From RGIG3701 sp964438515 (GTDB taxonomy: Bacteria; Planctomycetota; Planctomycetia; Pirellulales; Thermoguttaceae), in assembly GCA_964438515.1 (NCBI GenBank), contig CAYTLK010000065.1:1-20440 (forward strand): 20,440 nucleotides of DNA. The letters run 5' to 3'. The translations under genes were made by a program, and so were the position numbers. Shown piece by piece: positions 1 to 9,441 of this stretch; within the stretch, counting starts at the first letter, position 1; the number at the start of each line of letters is the position of its first letter. Under the pieces are notes generated by a model. It worked only from the letters and a program-made list of their open reading frames with translations, searched no databases and was not told the origin of the DNA.

Positions 1-27
1 CCGGTAAATAAAATTCTTTGCCGGGGA

Positions 28-55
28 TTGCACTTCTTTTAAATTAGCGTATAAT
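28..55 (+). promoter_or_regulatory. Candidate sigma-70-type promoter for the metG gene
   Basis: A TTGCAC hexamer (28-33) is followed after 16 bases by a perfect TATAAT (50-55). It lies about 80 bases upstream of the methionyl-tRNA synthetase start codon. Called by eye from consensus and spacing; the start point is not known. Confidence 0.6.
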
Positions 56-135
56 CATTAAAAGAAAAAAATTTTTTCCTTTCCAGAATTGATTTTTGTG
101 TTTTATTTCCGAAAAACAGTGCAGAGGAACTCATC

Positions 136-2214
136 ATGCGAAAAATCCTCGTTACAAGTGCTTTACCGTACGCAAACGGTCCGATCCATATCGGGCACCT
201 CGTTGAATATATTCAAACCGATATTTGGGTCCGCGCCCAGCGACTGCGCGGAAATCGCTGCGTTTACATGTGCGCCGACGACACCCACGGTACCGCAATC
301 ATGATTCGGGCCGCCAAAGAAGGAATTACGCCGGAAGAACTCATCGCGAAAGTTCGGAAACAGCATCTCGCTTCCTTCACCGGAATGGATATTCAGTTCG
401 ATAATTACGGAAGCACCAACTCGCCAGAGAGTTATGAATCTTGTGTGGAAATCTGGAATGCGCTGCGAGCCGCAGAACTCGTTCATGAAAAAGTCGTCAC
501 GCAGCTTTACGACACAAAAGTCGGAACGTTTTTGGCCGACCGATTCGTTAAAGGGACGTGTCCGAAATGCGGCTCGCCCGATCAGTACGGCGATTCGTGC
601 GACAAATGCGGTGCGACGTACACTCCCGCCGACCTGAAAGACCCCGTCAGCGCGCTTTCCGGCACAAAACCCGAACTTCGCGACGCCGCTCACCTCATGG
701 TGGAGATTGAACGTCTTCATCCGTTCCTCACCGAGTGGACGCAAAACGAAAATCATCTGCAGAGCGAAATCGCGCATTATTTGGCCGGTCACTTCCTCTG
801 CGACAAACTTTACGATTGGGACATTTCCCGTCCGGCGCCGTATTTCGGATTCGAAATTCCCGACTCACCTGGAAATTACTGGTACGTCTGGTACGACGCG
901 CCCATCGGATACATCGGTTCGACGCGCGCCTGGTGCAAGAAAAACGGCGAAAACTGGGAAGATTGGTGGAAGAATCCTGAAACGGAAATCCATCATTTCA
1001 TCGGGAAGGACATTACGTACTTCCACACGCTTTTTTGGCCCGCAATGCTGAAAACGGCCGGGTTCAATCTTCCGGAAAAGGTGCATATTCACGGAATGCT
1101 GACGACGAACGGCGAGAAAATGTCGAAGTCGAAAGGCACTTTCATCAAGGCCGACACTTTCCTGAAACACCTCGACGCCGCGTATCTGCGCTACTATTTT
1201 GCGTCCAAACTCAGCAGTCGGGTGGATGATGTGGATTTGAATTTCACCGACATCCGTGAAAAAGTGAATTCGGACCTCGTGGGAAAGCTCGTGAATCTTG
1301 CGAGCCGCACCGCAAAATTCGTAAAAGAGGTCGGTACTTCGTCGGTTTATCCGGAAGACGGCGGACTTTTTGCGTTTGCGGTTTCCCAAAAAGAGGAAAT
1401 TGCGCAGGCGTACGAAGACTGCGACTTTTCGAAAGTCACGCGTCTCGTAATGGCGATTGGTGACCGTGCGAACAAATTCGTGGAGGATTCGGCCCCTTGG
1501 TCGCTTCGGAAAGACCCGGCTCGTCAGCAGGAATTACAGGATGTTTGTACCATTGCGCTCAACGTGTACCGACAGATGATGATTTACCTTTCGCCGATTC
1601 TCCCGAAACTTGCGCAACAGTCGGCCGAGCTGCTGAACGAAAAGGTTTCCGACTGGCGCATCGATTCCGTCGAAACGCCTTTATGCGGTACAAAAATCAA
1701 TGAATTTACCCATTTAATCACTCGTATGGAAGAGAAAGCGATTAACGAAATGATTGAAGAAACTCGCGAAGAGAATAAACCGATTGAAAATACAGAAAAT
1801 GCAGCAAATGCAGAGAATACAGAAGCTGCGAAGGATAAAACGTGGGACGACAGCGCGCAGCCTCTCGCCGACGAACCGATGGAAGAAACCTGTACGATTG
1901 ATGACTTCTGCAAAATCGATCTGCGGGTCGCTCGAATCGTGATGGCGGAAGAGGTTCCCGAAGCGCGGAAACTGCTTCATCTGACGCTTTCGCTGGGCGG
2001 CGACGTCACGAAAAATGTTTTCGCGGGGATTAAGTCGGCGTACAAACCGGAAGATTTAGTCGGACGGCTCGTCGTCTGTGTCGCAAACCTTCAGCCGCGG
2101 CAGATGAAATTCGGTCTTTCCGAAGCGATGATTTGTGCTGCGGGGCCCGGCGGAAAAGACATTTTTGTTCTTTCGCCCGACTCCGGAGCCGTTCCTGGTC
2201 AGCGCATCCACTGA
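136..2214 (+). CDS. metG: Methionyl-tRNA synthetase with C-terminal tRNA-binding domain
   Basis: Cytoplasmic class I aminoacyl-tRNA synthetase that charges tRNA-Met with methionine using ATP. At 692 residues it is the long form of the family. Visible landmarks are the HIGH signature (residues 18-21, after a PYANGP start), a zinc knuckle of two CxxC pairs (C142/C145 and C155/C158), the KMSKS loop (328-332), then the anticodon-binding helical region. A Glu/Asn/Ala-rich low-complexity linker near residues 545-580 leads into a Trbp111/EMAP-II-like OB-fold domain (about 585-692, with KIDLRVARI and MKFGLSEAM), which in this family aids dimerisation and tRNA binding. The ATG is preceded by AGAGGA at a usable distance, and the MRKILVTSALPYANG start is typical. 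It has its own promoter, so it is probably monocistronic. Function is very secure. Confidence 0.97.
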   Translation: MRKILVTSALPYANGPIHIGHLVEYIQTDIWVRAQRLRGNRCVYMCADDTHGTAIMIRAAKEGITPEELIAKVRKQHLASFTGMDIQFDNYGSTNSPESYESCVEIWNALRAAELVHEKVVTQLYDTKVGTFLADRFVKGTCPKCGSPDQYGDSCDKCGATYTPADLKDPVSALSGTKPELRDAAHLMVEIERLHPFLTEWTQNENHLQSEIAHYLAGHFLCDKLYDWDISRPAPYFGFEIPDSPGNYWYVWYDAPIGYIGSTRAWCKKNGENWEDWWKNPETEIHHFIGKDITYFHTLFWPAMLKTAGFNLPEKVHIHGMLTTNGEKMSKSKGTFIKADTFLKHLDAAYLRYYFASKLSSRVDDVDLNFTDIREKVNSDLVGKLVNLASRTAKFVKEVGTSSVYPEDGGLFAFAVSQKEEIAQAYEDCDFSKVTRLVMAIGDRANKFVEDSAPWSLRKDPARQQELQDVCTIALNVYRQMMIYLSPILPKLAQQSAELLNEKVSDWRIDSVETPLCGTKINEFTHLITRMEEKAINEMIEETREENKPIENTENAANAENTEAAKDKTWDDSAQPLADEPMEETCTIDDFCKIDLRVARIVMAEEVPEARKLLHLTLSLGGDVTKNVFAGIKSAYKPEDLVGRLVVCVANLQPRQMKFGLSEAMICAAGPGGKDIFVLSPDSGAVPGQRIH

Positions 2215-2257
2215 CAGACGCAAACGATCTGTAGTTTCTGTTCAAAATTCGTTTCTT

Positions 2258-2288
2258 GAGGAATGCGTCCATTGGAGGCGCGTTCCTC
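2258..2288 (+). terminator. Stem-loop downstream of metG, possible terminator
   Basis: A 10-bp stem with one G-U pair (GAGGAATGCG against CGCGTTCCTC) and an 11-base loop lies 43 bases after the metG stop codon. No strong T-run follows, so intrinsic termination is only possible. Confidence 0.45.
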
Positions 2289-2447
2289 ACGTTTCCCTGT
2301 AAATTTCACGCATTTTCTTTCCCACGTCTGAATTTATTAGTGTGCGAAAATCAAATTACGACTTGAATTTTAAAGTTCAAAGTTTCACGTTCATTTTCAG
2401 AACAAATTTTTAACTCCCGCCGCCTTTTTTCATTCAGGAACCATCCC

Positions 2448-3230
2448 ATGAAACCTTCCTTTTTCATCCCCATCCTTCTTCTTTCCGCCTTGTTCAGCGC
2501 CCAGCTTTCAGCCGAGGAAATACGCTGCGAGGGCGAATATCCCAGTCATTTACAGGGTTTCGCCTCCGACGGAGAACACATTTTTTGGAGTTTTACTTCC
2601 GTCCTCGTTCAAACCGATCTGACGGGTAAAATTCTGCGCAAAATCGACGTTCCCTCCCATCACGGCGACTGCTGCGTCGTTGATGGAAAACTGTACGTTT
2701 CCACTCATCTCGGCTGGCCGCGCAAAGACGCCGAAAGCTGGATTTACGTGTACACGTGTTCCGATCTGACGCCCGTCACGAAATACCGTGTGGAAGAATA
2801 CGACGAGCGCGGCGTGGACGGCATCGCATTTCACGACGGTTTTTTCTATGTTGCAATCGGAAAAGACCCAAAAGATATGACGCCGTTCAACGTTCTTCTG
2901 AAAATGACGCCAGATTTCAAGATCGTCGAAAAATATGAAATTCCCGGCGAAACCACGTACGGATTTCAAGCGTCCTGCTGGGCGAACGGGTGCTTCTGGT
3001 TCGGGACTTATGGACGCAACGGCACATGCACGCTTCAGTGTGACGCGGCGCCTTCCGTCATTGCAAATCAGCCCATCGGAATGAGTGTGGGATGCTTTGA
3101 ACTTCCGAAATCCGAAAAGGGCGAAACCCGTCTCATGGTTGCGGTACATCATAAAAACGAAGAAACGAAATCCTGTTGGGCCAGCGCTCGTTCCGTTGTT
3201 CTGCGTGAAGGAAAACTCGTTTGGGAATGA
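2448..3230 (+). CDS. Secreted protein of unknown function, beta-propeller-like
   Basis: A 260-residue protein with a clear Sec signal peptide: Lys2, a hydrophobic core (about 5-18), and a likely signal peptidase I site after LSA (residue 22). The mature part has repeating short stretches of the type 'G-FAS-DGEHIFWSF', 'VVDGKLYVSTHLG', 'IAFHDGFFYVAIG' and 'ASCWANGCFWFGTYG', each an aromatic-rich beta strand after a turn. This resembles blades of a WD40/glutamine-cyclotransferase-like propeller and suggests four or five strand groups. I do not recognise a named family and see no catalytic motif. AGGA at 2436-2439 sits 8 bases before the ATG and supports this start. It is probably transcribed alone, since stem-loops lie on both sides. 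Secretion is well supported; the fold is inference. Confidence 0.8.
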   Translation: MKPSFFIPILLLSALFSAQLSAEEIRCEGEYPSHLQGFASDGEHIFWSFTSVLVQTDLTGKILRKIDVPSHHGDCCVVDGKLYVSTHLGWPRKDAESWIYVYTCSDLTPVTKYRVEEYDERGVDGIAFHDGFFYVAIGKDPKDMTPFNVLLKMTPDFKIVEKYEIPGETTYGFQASCWANGCFWFGTYGRNGTCTLQCDAAPSVIANQPIGMSVGCFELPKSEKGETRLMVAVHHKNEETKSCWASARSVVLREGKLVWE

Positions 3231-3255
3231 AGCGTTTCCAGTGTTTTTGATTTCT

Positions 3256-3295
3256 GTCACCGGCTTTTCGCGCTGTTGAAAAGCCGATCGCAGTG
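3256..3295 (+). terminator. Stem-loop after the secreted-protein gene
   Basis: CGGCTTTTC (3261-3269) pairs perfectly with GAAAAGCCG (3278-3286) over an 8-base loop. An outer GTCAC/GTGAC pairing (3256-3260 with 3293-3297, across a 6-base bulge) could extend it. The downstream T-run (TCTTTT) is short and displaced, so it may be a terminator or an mRNA 3'-end structure. Confidence 0.5.
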
Positions 3296-3376
3296 ACCGT
3301 CTAAATCTTTTAAGCGGAAATTCGTTTACTTTTTTCTTCTTTTTTTGAAAAAATCGAAAATATCTTTTTCTTTTCC

Positions 3377-3404
3377 TTGATTTTTCAAATTTTTAGTGTA
3401 TGAT
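3377..3404 (+). promoter_or_regulatory. Candidate promoter for the giant exoprotein gene
   Basis: TTGATT (3377-3382) and TATGAT (3399-3404) are separated by 16 bases, in a T-rich stretch about 70 bases upstream of the ATG at 3474. Identified by eye from consensus. Confidence 0.5.
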
Positions 3405-3473
3405 AGATATTAGGAATATATAGAAGTATATCTGAATTCTCATAATTTGATTTTTTTGTCAAAGGCTGCGATT

Positions 3474-6400
3474 ATGCAATTGTTCAAGACATCCGAAAAA
3501 TACAAAACCTGCAATCGGAAGAATCCCAACGATTCCCTCAAAAACCGCCGTCTTCATATGGAAAATTTGGAAGAGCGGCAACTGTTGAGCGTCACTCCGT
3601 ACTGCGGGTGCACCGAAAGCCTCACGGACGAAACAACCCATGCAATCTGCATGTTTCCAACGGTGGATTCGGACTCACAGGACGTCGATTATCGGATCCC
3701 AGGGTCTGAAACGAACGTCGAAACCCATGCGGATTCTAATTCTTCCGCGTCTGCCGTACTGGAGTTTAACGCAGAACTGCCGCTGACGCAGGAATTCACG
3801 ACGGAAGCCGCCGCCCAAAACGTTCAAAGTGCCCCAAACGCAGAAAAAGCGGAACCGCAGCAAGCGGCGCTTGAAAATCCGAAAAAAATCACGCTTGCAG
3901 CGAATAACACGAACAAAACCATCAAAGCCTCTTGGGATGCGGTGAAAGATGCGGCCGGATATGAAATTACGTATACAATATATATTAAGGCCGATGCAGA
4001 GACGTACGATGTGAAACCGAAAACGTTTACGGAAACGCTTGCGGCGACCGACACTTCGTTCACGATTCAGCTGGTGGACGGCGCTTCTATGGATTTTCAG
4101 CTCAAAGTGCTGGGCAACGGAGCCGAAACCACCGATTCCGAGTATTCCGAAGTTCAAACGGCAACCCTTACGCCCATCTCCCCGGCAAATTATTACGTTC
4201 TGGTGAACGGTGTCCATCAAAGCATTTTCGAACTTAATTCAAATCCAGATGCAACTTTCACGATTTATCTCGATTTTACCGGAAATATCGTGATGGATTC
4301 GGGCTGGAACAAAGAAGACTGGGAAATCATCATCTCTCCGTCTTTCATCATGGATCAATCGCTGAGTACGACCGAGATGTACTCTATTTGGCAGTCGATT
4401 GCGGAAGATTACGCGCCGTTCAACGTCAATGTGACGACGGAATTCCCCGGCCTCGACAATTTGAACTACAGCGGAGCCGGCGACGTTAATTACGGTGTAC
4501 GCGTTTCAATCGGCGGTAATTCCGAAGACGTACTTGGAGAAAGTTGCGGCGGTATCGCATTTCTCGAATCATTCCAGGATTCCGGCGCTTACAACACCTG
4601 CTTTGCTTTCCCTGACGGTACAGGCTCTCCCAAAGGCCTTGCAATGGCCGCATCGCATGAAGTGGGACACACGTTAGGGCTTCATCACGATGGAATTGTT
4701 AATGGTGACGAATATTACGACGGTAACGGCATCTGGGGGTCGCTCATGGGGGCGCCGTATAGCCGTACTCTGACGCAGTGGAACAATGGAACGTACGTGA
4801 ACGCCAACAATACCGAAGACGACCTTTCCATCATCGCCGGGAATTTTTACGATGCAGCCCATCCGGACGGACTCATCAACGACGGACACGTGAATGCCGT
4901 CGTGACGAACGAATATTTACCAGGAGGAATCACCGTTGAAGATCTCGAAAATGTCGAAATCATCGGTGTATTCGGTGAAGACGAACTCACTCCGACCTAC
5001 GGAACCGTCGAATTTACAGGAAATGCCGATGTGTTCCAGCTCGACATATATGCGGGAGACGTCAATTTCGCAATTCAAGGCTGCGACTCTTACGGAACCG
5101 TCCTTTCCAAATCGTGGCAGACAAACCTCGATATAAAAGCAATGCTGTTCGATTCCAACTGGAATTTGGTCGACATTTACGACAATACGATTCATACAGG
5201 AACCCTCGATTTTAACGCCGCCATCAGCGCCGCGCTTGAAGAGTCCGGAACTTACTATCTCGTCATTACGGGCGACGGACGCGGCGAACCCAACGCGGCG
5301 GGGTTCTACGAAACGAACAACTATTCAAATTACGGCTCACTCGGTCGTTACGTCATTACGGGAACCGCCGCTTTTCGACGTCAAACAAACGAAGATCCAG
5401 TTGCTGTAGACGACTCGTTTACTGTAAATCAGGGAAATCCGAACAATCTGAACGTTCTGGCAAACGATTCCGACCCGGATGGAGATCCGATTACCATCAC
5501 CAATTTCACTTTGCCGGAACATGGAACGTTGGAACTTGTGGACGGAATTTTCATTTACACTCCCGAACACAATTACGTCGGTCCCGACTCGTTTACGTAC
5601 ACAATTACGGACGATTATGACGGTTCCGACACCGCCACAGTAACTCTCAACGTCATTAATAACGCACCCGTTGCTGTCGACGACACGCTGAGCGTCGATC
5701 CGGGTTCCACCACTGAAATTGACGTTCTGGCAAACGATTCCGATCCCGACCACGACATCATTACGCTGGATTCCGTTACCGCTCCCTCCCACGGAACGGT
5801 CTCCATCGTCGATGGAAAAGCCGTTTACGCCGCAAGAAACGATTATGCCGGCGCTGATTCATTTACGTACACTATTTCCGACGAACTGGGAGCCTCCGCG
5901 ACTGCAACGGTCCGCATTACGGTTCTGAATTGTGCGGATTTCTCTACAGAGCAGGGCGGAACGCTTTCTGAAACTGCCGTTGTACGAAGCTGGGGCGTCA
6001 CCATTTCTGACGTCATCATCGAGAACAAAAGTCTCTTCGATTCCGAAGGCGTCAAGGTTTCCTGGTACGCCTCCGCCGATACGAATATTACTTCCGACGA
6101 CATTTATCTCGGCGCCAACTACATCGAATCCATCAAAAGCGGAAGTTCCGAAACCCTTTCGCGCGCCTTGTCGACGAAAGATCTTCCGGAAGGAACGTAC
6201 TACATCGGCTGGATTCTTGAAAGCGAGCTTGATCGTGCGCTCACGAACAACACCGGGTACTGTCCGGAAGTCCTCACCTCCCAGTACCAGCTTTTGACGC
6301 CGGAAATTTCGGCTCGCTGTTTAGGAACGGACTCGGTTCAGGTCACTCTCGCCGCCGTTTCCAATGCTTCCAGCTACGCCATTGAATACTCGAGAAACGC

Positions 6401-9263
6401 CAATTTTGAAAATAGTACGACTGTTTCAGCCTCCGTGGGCGCAAACGTCATCAGTAATCTTGAAAGCAATACGTCCTATTATTTCCGTTCGTACGCGATT
6501 GGAACCGGATTGTACGCGACTTCCATCCCGACAAAAGTCGCCGTCATGAAGACCCGCATGGTGAACGACACCGTTGTTACAACGCTTCAGGATGTGACGG
6601 ACGAGACGGACGGCGTCATTTCTCTGCGTGAGGCGCTCGCAAACGCATGGGACGGAGAAACGGTTTCCTTTGCGGCCGGACTCAGCGGCGGAATCATCCA
6701 GATGAATGGAAATTCGTTCGAAATCAATCAGAGTCTCCGCATCGACGCCTCCATGCTGACCACTGGAATTACGCTCAATGCGTCCTCAAACTCCCGTATT
6801 TTCACGATTCAGCTTGAAGATTCCCAGACGGTTTCAATGACGGGACTCACGTTCCTCAATGGTCGTTCCGCAGGGGGCGGCGCGATTCTGTGTTCCGGAA
6901 CCCTCAGTTCCGTTCTCGCATTGAATGACTGCGTTTTTACCGGGAATTCCGCGTACAGCGGGAAAAACGGCGGCGCAATTTTGAACGAAAAAAGCTCTCT
7001 CCAGATCGATGAGTGCTTTTTCTCCCAAAATACCGCAAACTTCGGCGGCGCAATTGCTTCCAGTTCGAGTGTAAACACCCTCAATTCCTGTGATTTTGCC
7101 GAAAATAAAGGCTCCTACGGCGGCGCAGTGTACGTCACCGAAGGCGTGAACACTTTGGTCGGCGTCACATTTACCGCAAATACCGCCACTTCTTACGGTG
7201 CCGGAATTTACGCTTCCGCAAGCACCAACGTTCTGGAAGGCTGCATCTTCAAGAACAACGTCGGCGGTTACAGTGCCGCTCTGGATGCGGCAAACTCACA
7301 AAATGAAATTCTGAATTCCATTTTTGTCGGAAATAGAACCACTTCAACCAGCGGCGGAACCGCCATCCGGATGGTAAACTCTCAAGGGACCAAAACTTCG
7401 AGCGTCATCAACACCCTCATCGCCGGAAACGAAGATTCGAAAGCCGCCGCAGCCGTATACATTCAGGGAGCGAATAACATCACGTTTATCAACTCCACGG
7501 TCGCGAACAATGGAAAAGCCGGGTTCTATCTGCGTACCGGAAAGGACATTCAGCTCAACTTTTACAACTCCATCGTTGCGGAACACAGCACAAACTTTAA
7601 CGGCGACACGACGAAAGCGTCAATAAATGCGTGGAACACCCTTTCGTACGGCATCGCATGGACCAACGCGGGAGAAACGGGCGCCACAAATTACGTACAG
7701 AATCCTTCGGAAGAACTGTTCCGGAGCCTTGCAAATGACGATTACACTCCCGTTTCCACCTCTCAGGCGATCGACACAGGTCAAAATACGTTTGCAAAAG
7801 ACGCAAGCGGAAATGCACTGACAGAAGACGTCTTCGGCCGCGACCGGATTTTCAACGGAATCGTCGATTTGGGCGCAATCGAAGGGACGCCGAAATACGC
7901 CAGAGACGATACCGCTTCCACAGACTCTCAGACGGAAGTTTTGATTAACGTCCTTGCAAACGATGTTGCTTCCTCGAAACTCGTGTCGGTCGGAAATGCC
8001 GCTCACGGAACGGTCGCAATTCAAGGCTCGCAGGTCCTTTATACGCCCAACGCGGGGTGGAACGGCACCGATTCGTTCATCTACAGCATCGAAACTCCGA
8101 GCGGAATTTTCGACACCGCAAACGTTACGATTTCCGTACAATTCATTCAGACGTCCGTCTCCGGCACAAAAGTCACGGTTTCGTGGAATGCGGCGGAAAG
8201 CGAGAGCGAGTATCTCGTGCAGTACCGCGCTTCAGGAACCGACCGCTGGACCTCAAAAACCGTGAGCGGCACATCGTTCACCTTCAGCGGTCGAAGCGGA
8301 TACTCGTACGAAATTCTCGTAACCCCTTCCGGGAGCGGTCATTCCTTCACGACCTCCGCCGCAATTTTAGCAACTCCCAAAATCGTAAAAAATACGGTTT
8401 CTGACGATACATTCACCGCATACGTCACGAATTTTGCCTCCACGAATTTGAAGGACGCGAAAAATGTCGCCGTCACTTTGAATAACGAATCCATTACGCT
8501 TTCTCTCACGAATGGTTCCGGCTCCGGGACCTTTGCAAACGGCATAAGCGCGGTATTCCAAAACGGCGTTCTGACGTTCACAAACGCGGAAAGCAGCCAG
8601 ACGTACAAAATTCAAGTCCGTTTTTCCAATGCGTTTGGAAGTACCGCTGCATCCAGCAATTTAAGCGTCAAAACCCTTGCGGCCGCTTATTCCGCACCGA
8701 CGAACGTACAGGCGACAGCCGTCGGCAGTACAGAAATTTCGGTTTTGTGGAATGCGTCTGTGGGAAAAAACAGTACGCATCAAGCATCAAAATATACCGT
8801 TCAGTACCTAAAAAATGGACGCTGGACGACCGTTTCGAGCCGTGTTTCCGGAACGAGTTACACCATTAGGAAACTTACAGGCGGTACAGAATACCAAATT
8901 CGTGTTTTTGCGACCAAAGACCGTGCGTTCCTTGCGTCTTCCGCGAGTGAAGTGACAAGCGGCAGCACTGCAACGACGTTGCTTTCCGTCCCTAAAATTA
9001 CGAGAGTCTCCTCGAAAGTCTCCGGTACAGCAACGATTCAGTGGAACGGTGTGCAGGGTGCGGAGTCGTACGAGCTTGCGTACTGCGTCTCCGGCACAAA
9101 CACGTGGGTTTATGTTCCTGTTTCCGGCACACAGAGACGAATTTCTACCGAAATTTCCGGTCTTGTGAGCGGTACATCGTACGACTTTAAGGTTCAGGCA
9201 ATTTCCGCAACGATTCCCAGTTCCGACTTTTCGAGCATTAAAACGTTGAAAAAGATAAAATAA
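3474..9263 (+). CDS. Giant multidomain exoprotein: LEPRxLL motif, FN3, metzincin protease, PPC, cadherin-like, beta-helix
   Basis: A 1929-residue surface or secreted protein. The frame is open from a TTG at 3447, but the ATG at 3474 has AAAGG 8 bases upstream and is preferred. Approximate residues: LEPRxLL-type motif LEERQLL (32-38), the N-terminal mark of planctomycete exoproteins; FN3-like domain (137-235); zinc metalloprotease (240-495) with HExxHxxGxxHD (H395, E396, H399, H405) and a likely Met-turn in SLMGAPY; PPC-like domain (496-632); two tandem cadherin/Ig-like repeats with VLANDSDPD (640-819); CARDB-like region (820-932); FN3 (940-1028); CSLREA-like start (DGVISLREALANA) leading into a right-handed beta-helix with GGAI/GGAV-N-x-A repeats like chlamydial PMP repeats, ending in a choice-of-anchor-Q-like VDLGAIEGTP (1033-1462); a third cadherin-like repeat; about three C-terminal FN3 domains. 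No membrane anchor or beta-barrel is visible. A role in adhesion or polymer breakdown is inferred. Confidence 0.9.
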   Translation: MQLFKTSEKYKTCNRKNPNDSLKNRRLHMENLEERQLLSVTPYCGCTESLTDETTHAICMFPTVDSDSQDVDYRIPGSETNVETHADSNSSASAVLEFNAELPLTQEFTTEAAAQNVQSAPNAEKAEPQQAALENPKKITLAANNTNKTIKASWDAVKDAAGYEITYTIYIKADAETYDVKPKTFTETLAATDTSFTIQLVDGASMDFQLKVLGNGAETTDSEYSEVQTATLTPISPANYYVLVNGVHQSIFELNSNPDATFTIYLDFTGNIVMDSGWNKEDWEIIISPSFIMDQSLSTTEMYSIWQSIAEDYAPFNVNVTTEFPGLDNLNYSGAGDVNYGVRVSIGGNSEDVLGESCGGIAFLESFQDSGAYNTCFAFPDGTGSPKGLAMAASHEVGHTLGLHHDGIVNGDEYYDGNGIWGSLMGAPYSRTLTQWNNGTYVNANNTEDDLSIIAGNFYDAAHPDGLINDGHVNAVVTNEYLPGGITVEDLENVEIIGVFGEDELTPTYGTVEFTGNADVFQLDIYAGDVNFAIQGCDSYGTVLSKSWQTNLDIKAMLFDSNWNLVDIYDNTIHTGTLDFNAAISAALEESGTYYLVITGDGRGEPNAAGFYETNNYSNYGSLGRYVITGTAAFRRQTNEDPVAVDDSFTVNQGNPNNLNVLANDSDPDGDPITITNFTLPEHGTLELVDGIFIYTPEHNYVGPDSFTYTITDDYDGSDTATVTLNVINNAPVAVDDTLSVDPGSTTEIDVLANDSDPDHDIITLDSVTAPSHGTVSIVDGKAVYAARNDYAGADSFTYTISDELGASATATVRITVLNCADFSTEQGGTLSETAVVRSWGVTISDVIIENKSLFDSEGVKVSWYASADTNITSDDIYLGANYIESIKSGSSETLSRALSTKDLPEGTYYIGWILESELDRALTNNTGYCPEVLTSQYQLLTPEISARCLGTDSVQVTLAAVSNASSYAIEYSRNANFENSTTVSASVGANVISNLESNTSYYFRSYAIGTGLYATSIPTKVAVMKTRMVNDTVVTTLQDVTDETDGVISLREALANAWDGETVSFAAGLSGGIIQMNGNSFEINQSLRIDASMLTTGITLNASSNSRIFTIQLEDSQTVSMTGLTFLNGRSAGGGAILCSGTLSSVLALNDCVFTGNSAYSGKNGGAILNEKSSLQIDECFFSQNTANFGGAIASSSSVNTLNSCDFAENKGSYGGAVYVTEGVNTLVGVTFTANTATSYGAGIYASASTNVLEGCIFKNNVGGYSAALDAANSQNEILNSIFVGNRTTSTSGGTAIRMVNSQGTKTSSVINTLIAGNEDSKAAAAVYIQGANNITFINSTVANNGKAGFYLRTGKDIQLNFYNSIVAEHSTNFNGDTTKASINAWNTLSYGIAWTNAGETGATNYVQNPSEELFRSLANDDYTPVSTSQAIDTGQNTFAKDASGNALTEDVFGRDRIFNGIVDLGAIEGTPKYARDDTASTDSQTEVLINVLANDVASSKLVSVGNAAHGTVAIQGSQVLYTPNAGWNGTDSFIYSIETPSGIFDTANVTISVQFIQTSVSGTKVTVSWNAAESESEYLVQYRASGTDRWTSKTVSGTSFTFSGRSGYSYEILVTPSGSGHSFTTSAAILATPKIVKNTVSDDTFTAYVTNFASTNLKDAKNVAVTLNNESITLSLTNGSGSGTFANGISAVFQNGVLTFTNAESSQTYKIQVRFSNAFGSTAASSNLSVKTLAAAYSAPTNVQATAVGSTEISVLWNASVGKNSTHQASKYTVQYLKNGRWTTVSSRVSGTSYTIRKLTGGTEYQIRVFATKDRAFLASSASEVTSGSTATTLLSVPKITRVSSKVSGTATIQWNGVQGAESYELAYCVSGTNTWVYVPVSGTQRRISTEISGLVSGTSYDFKVQAISATIPSSDFSSIKTLKKIK

Positions 9264-9292
9264 AAATCAAATTTTATCATAAATTTTCATTC

Positions 9293-9330
9293 AAAAGCGC
9301 GGCAGAAGCATCTTTTCCGCGCTTTTTCTT
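9293..9330 (+). terminator. Rho-independent terminator of the exoprotein gene
   Basis: AAAAGCGCGG (9293-9302) pairs perfectly with CCGCGCTTTT (9317-9326) over a 14-base loop, and the 3' arm runs into a T-rich tail (TTTTTCTTTT). It lies 30 bases after the stop codon. Stem and tail are both convincing. Confidence 0.85.
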
Positions 9331-9402
9331 TTAAATACGTACTTTCTGCTAAAAAAAACGCAATCTTCATCGAATCTTTATTTTTTCTCAATATTCATCA
9401 GT

Positions 9403-9413
9403 TATATTATACT
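9403..9413 (+). promoter_or_regulatory. Possible -10 region for the DUF1559 gene
   Basis: Overlapping TATATT, TATTAT and TATACT hexamers lie about 30-40 bases before the start codon, behind an AT-rich stretch. No clear -35 box can be chosen, so this is a weak call. Confidence 0.3.
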
Positions 9414-9441
9414 CAACATGATTTCCTGAAAGGAGAAAATT

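Noticed and set aside
163..792. 209-residue open frame opposite metG
   Set aside because: It lies fully inside a certain gene, on the opposite strand, with no ribosome binding site and no recognisable motif. The other long antisense frames (in hcp, tuf, rplA and the exoprotein) were dropped for the same reason.
3447..3473. TTG start for the exoprotein
   Set aside because: The ATG 27 bases later has AAAGG at a good distance, and the TTG has no Shine-Dalgarno.
6840..7340. GGCGGC-rich repeats as a tandem DNA repeat or CRISPR array
   Set aside because: The repetition is at the protein level (GGAI/GGAV beta-helix coils) with diverged DNA. There are no constant repeats with unique spacers anywhere in the window.
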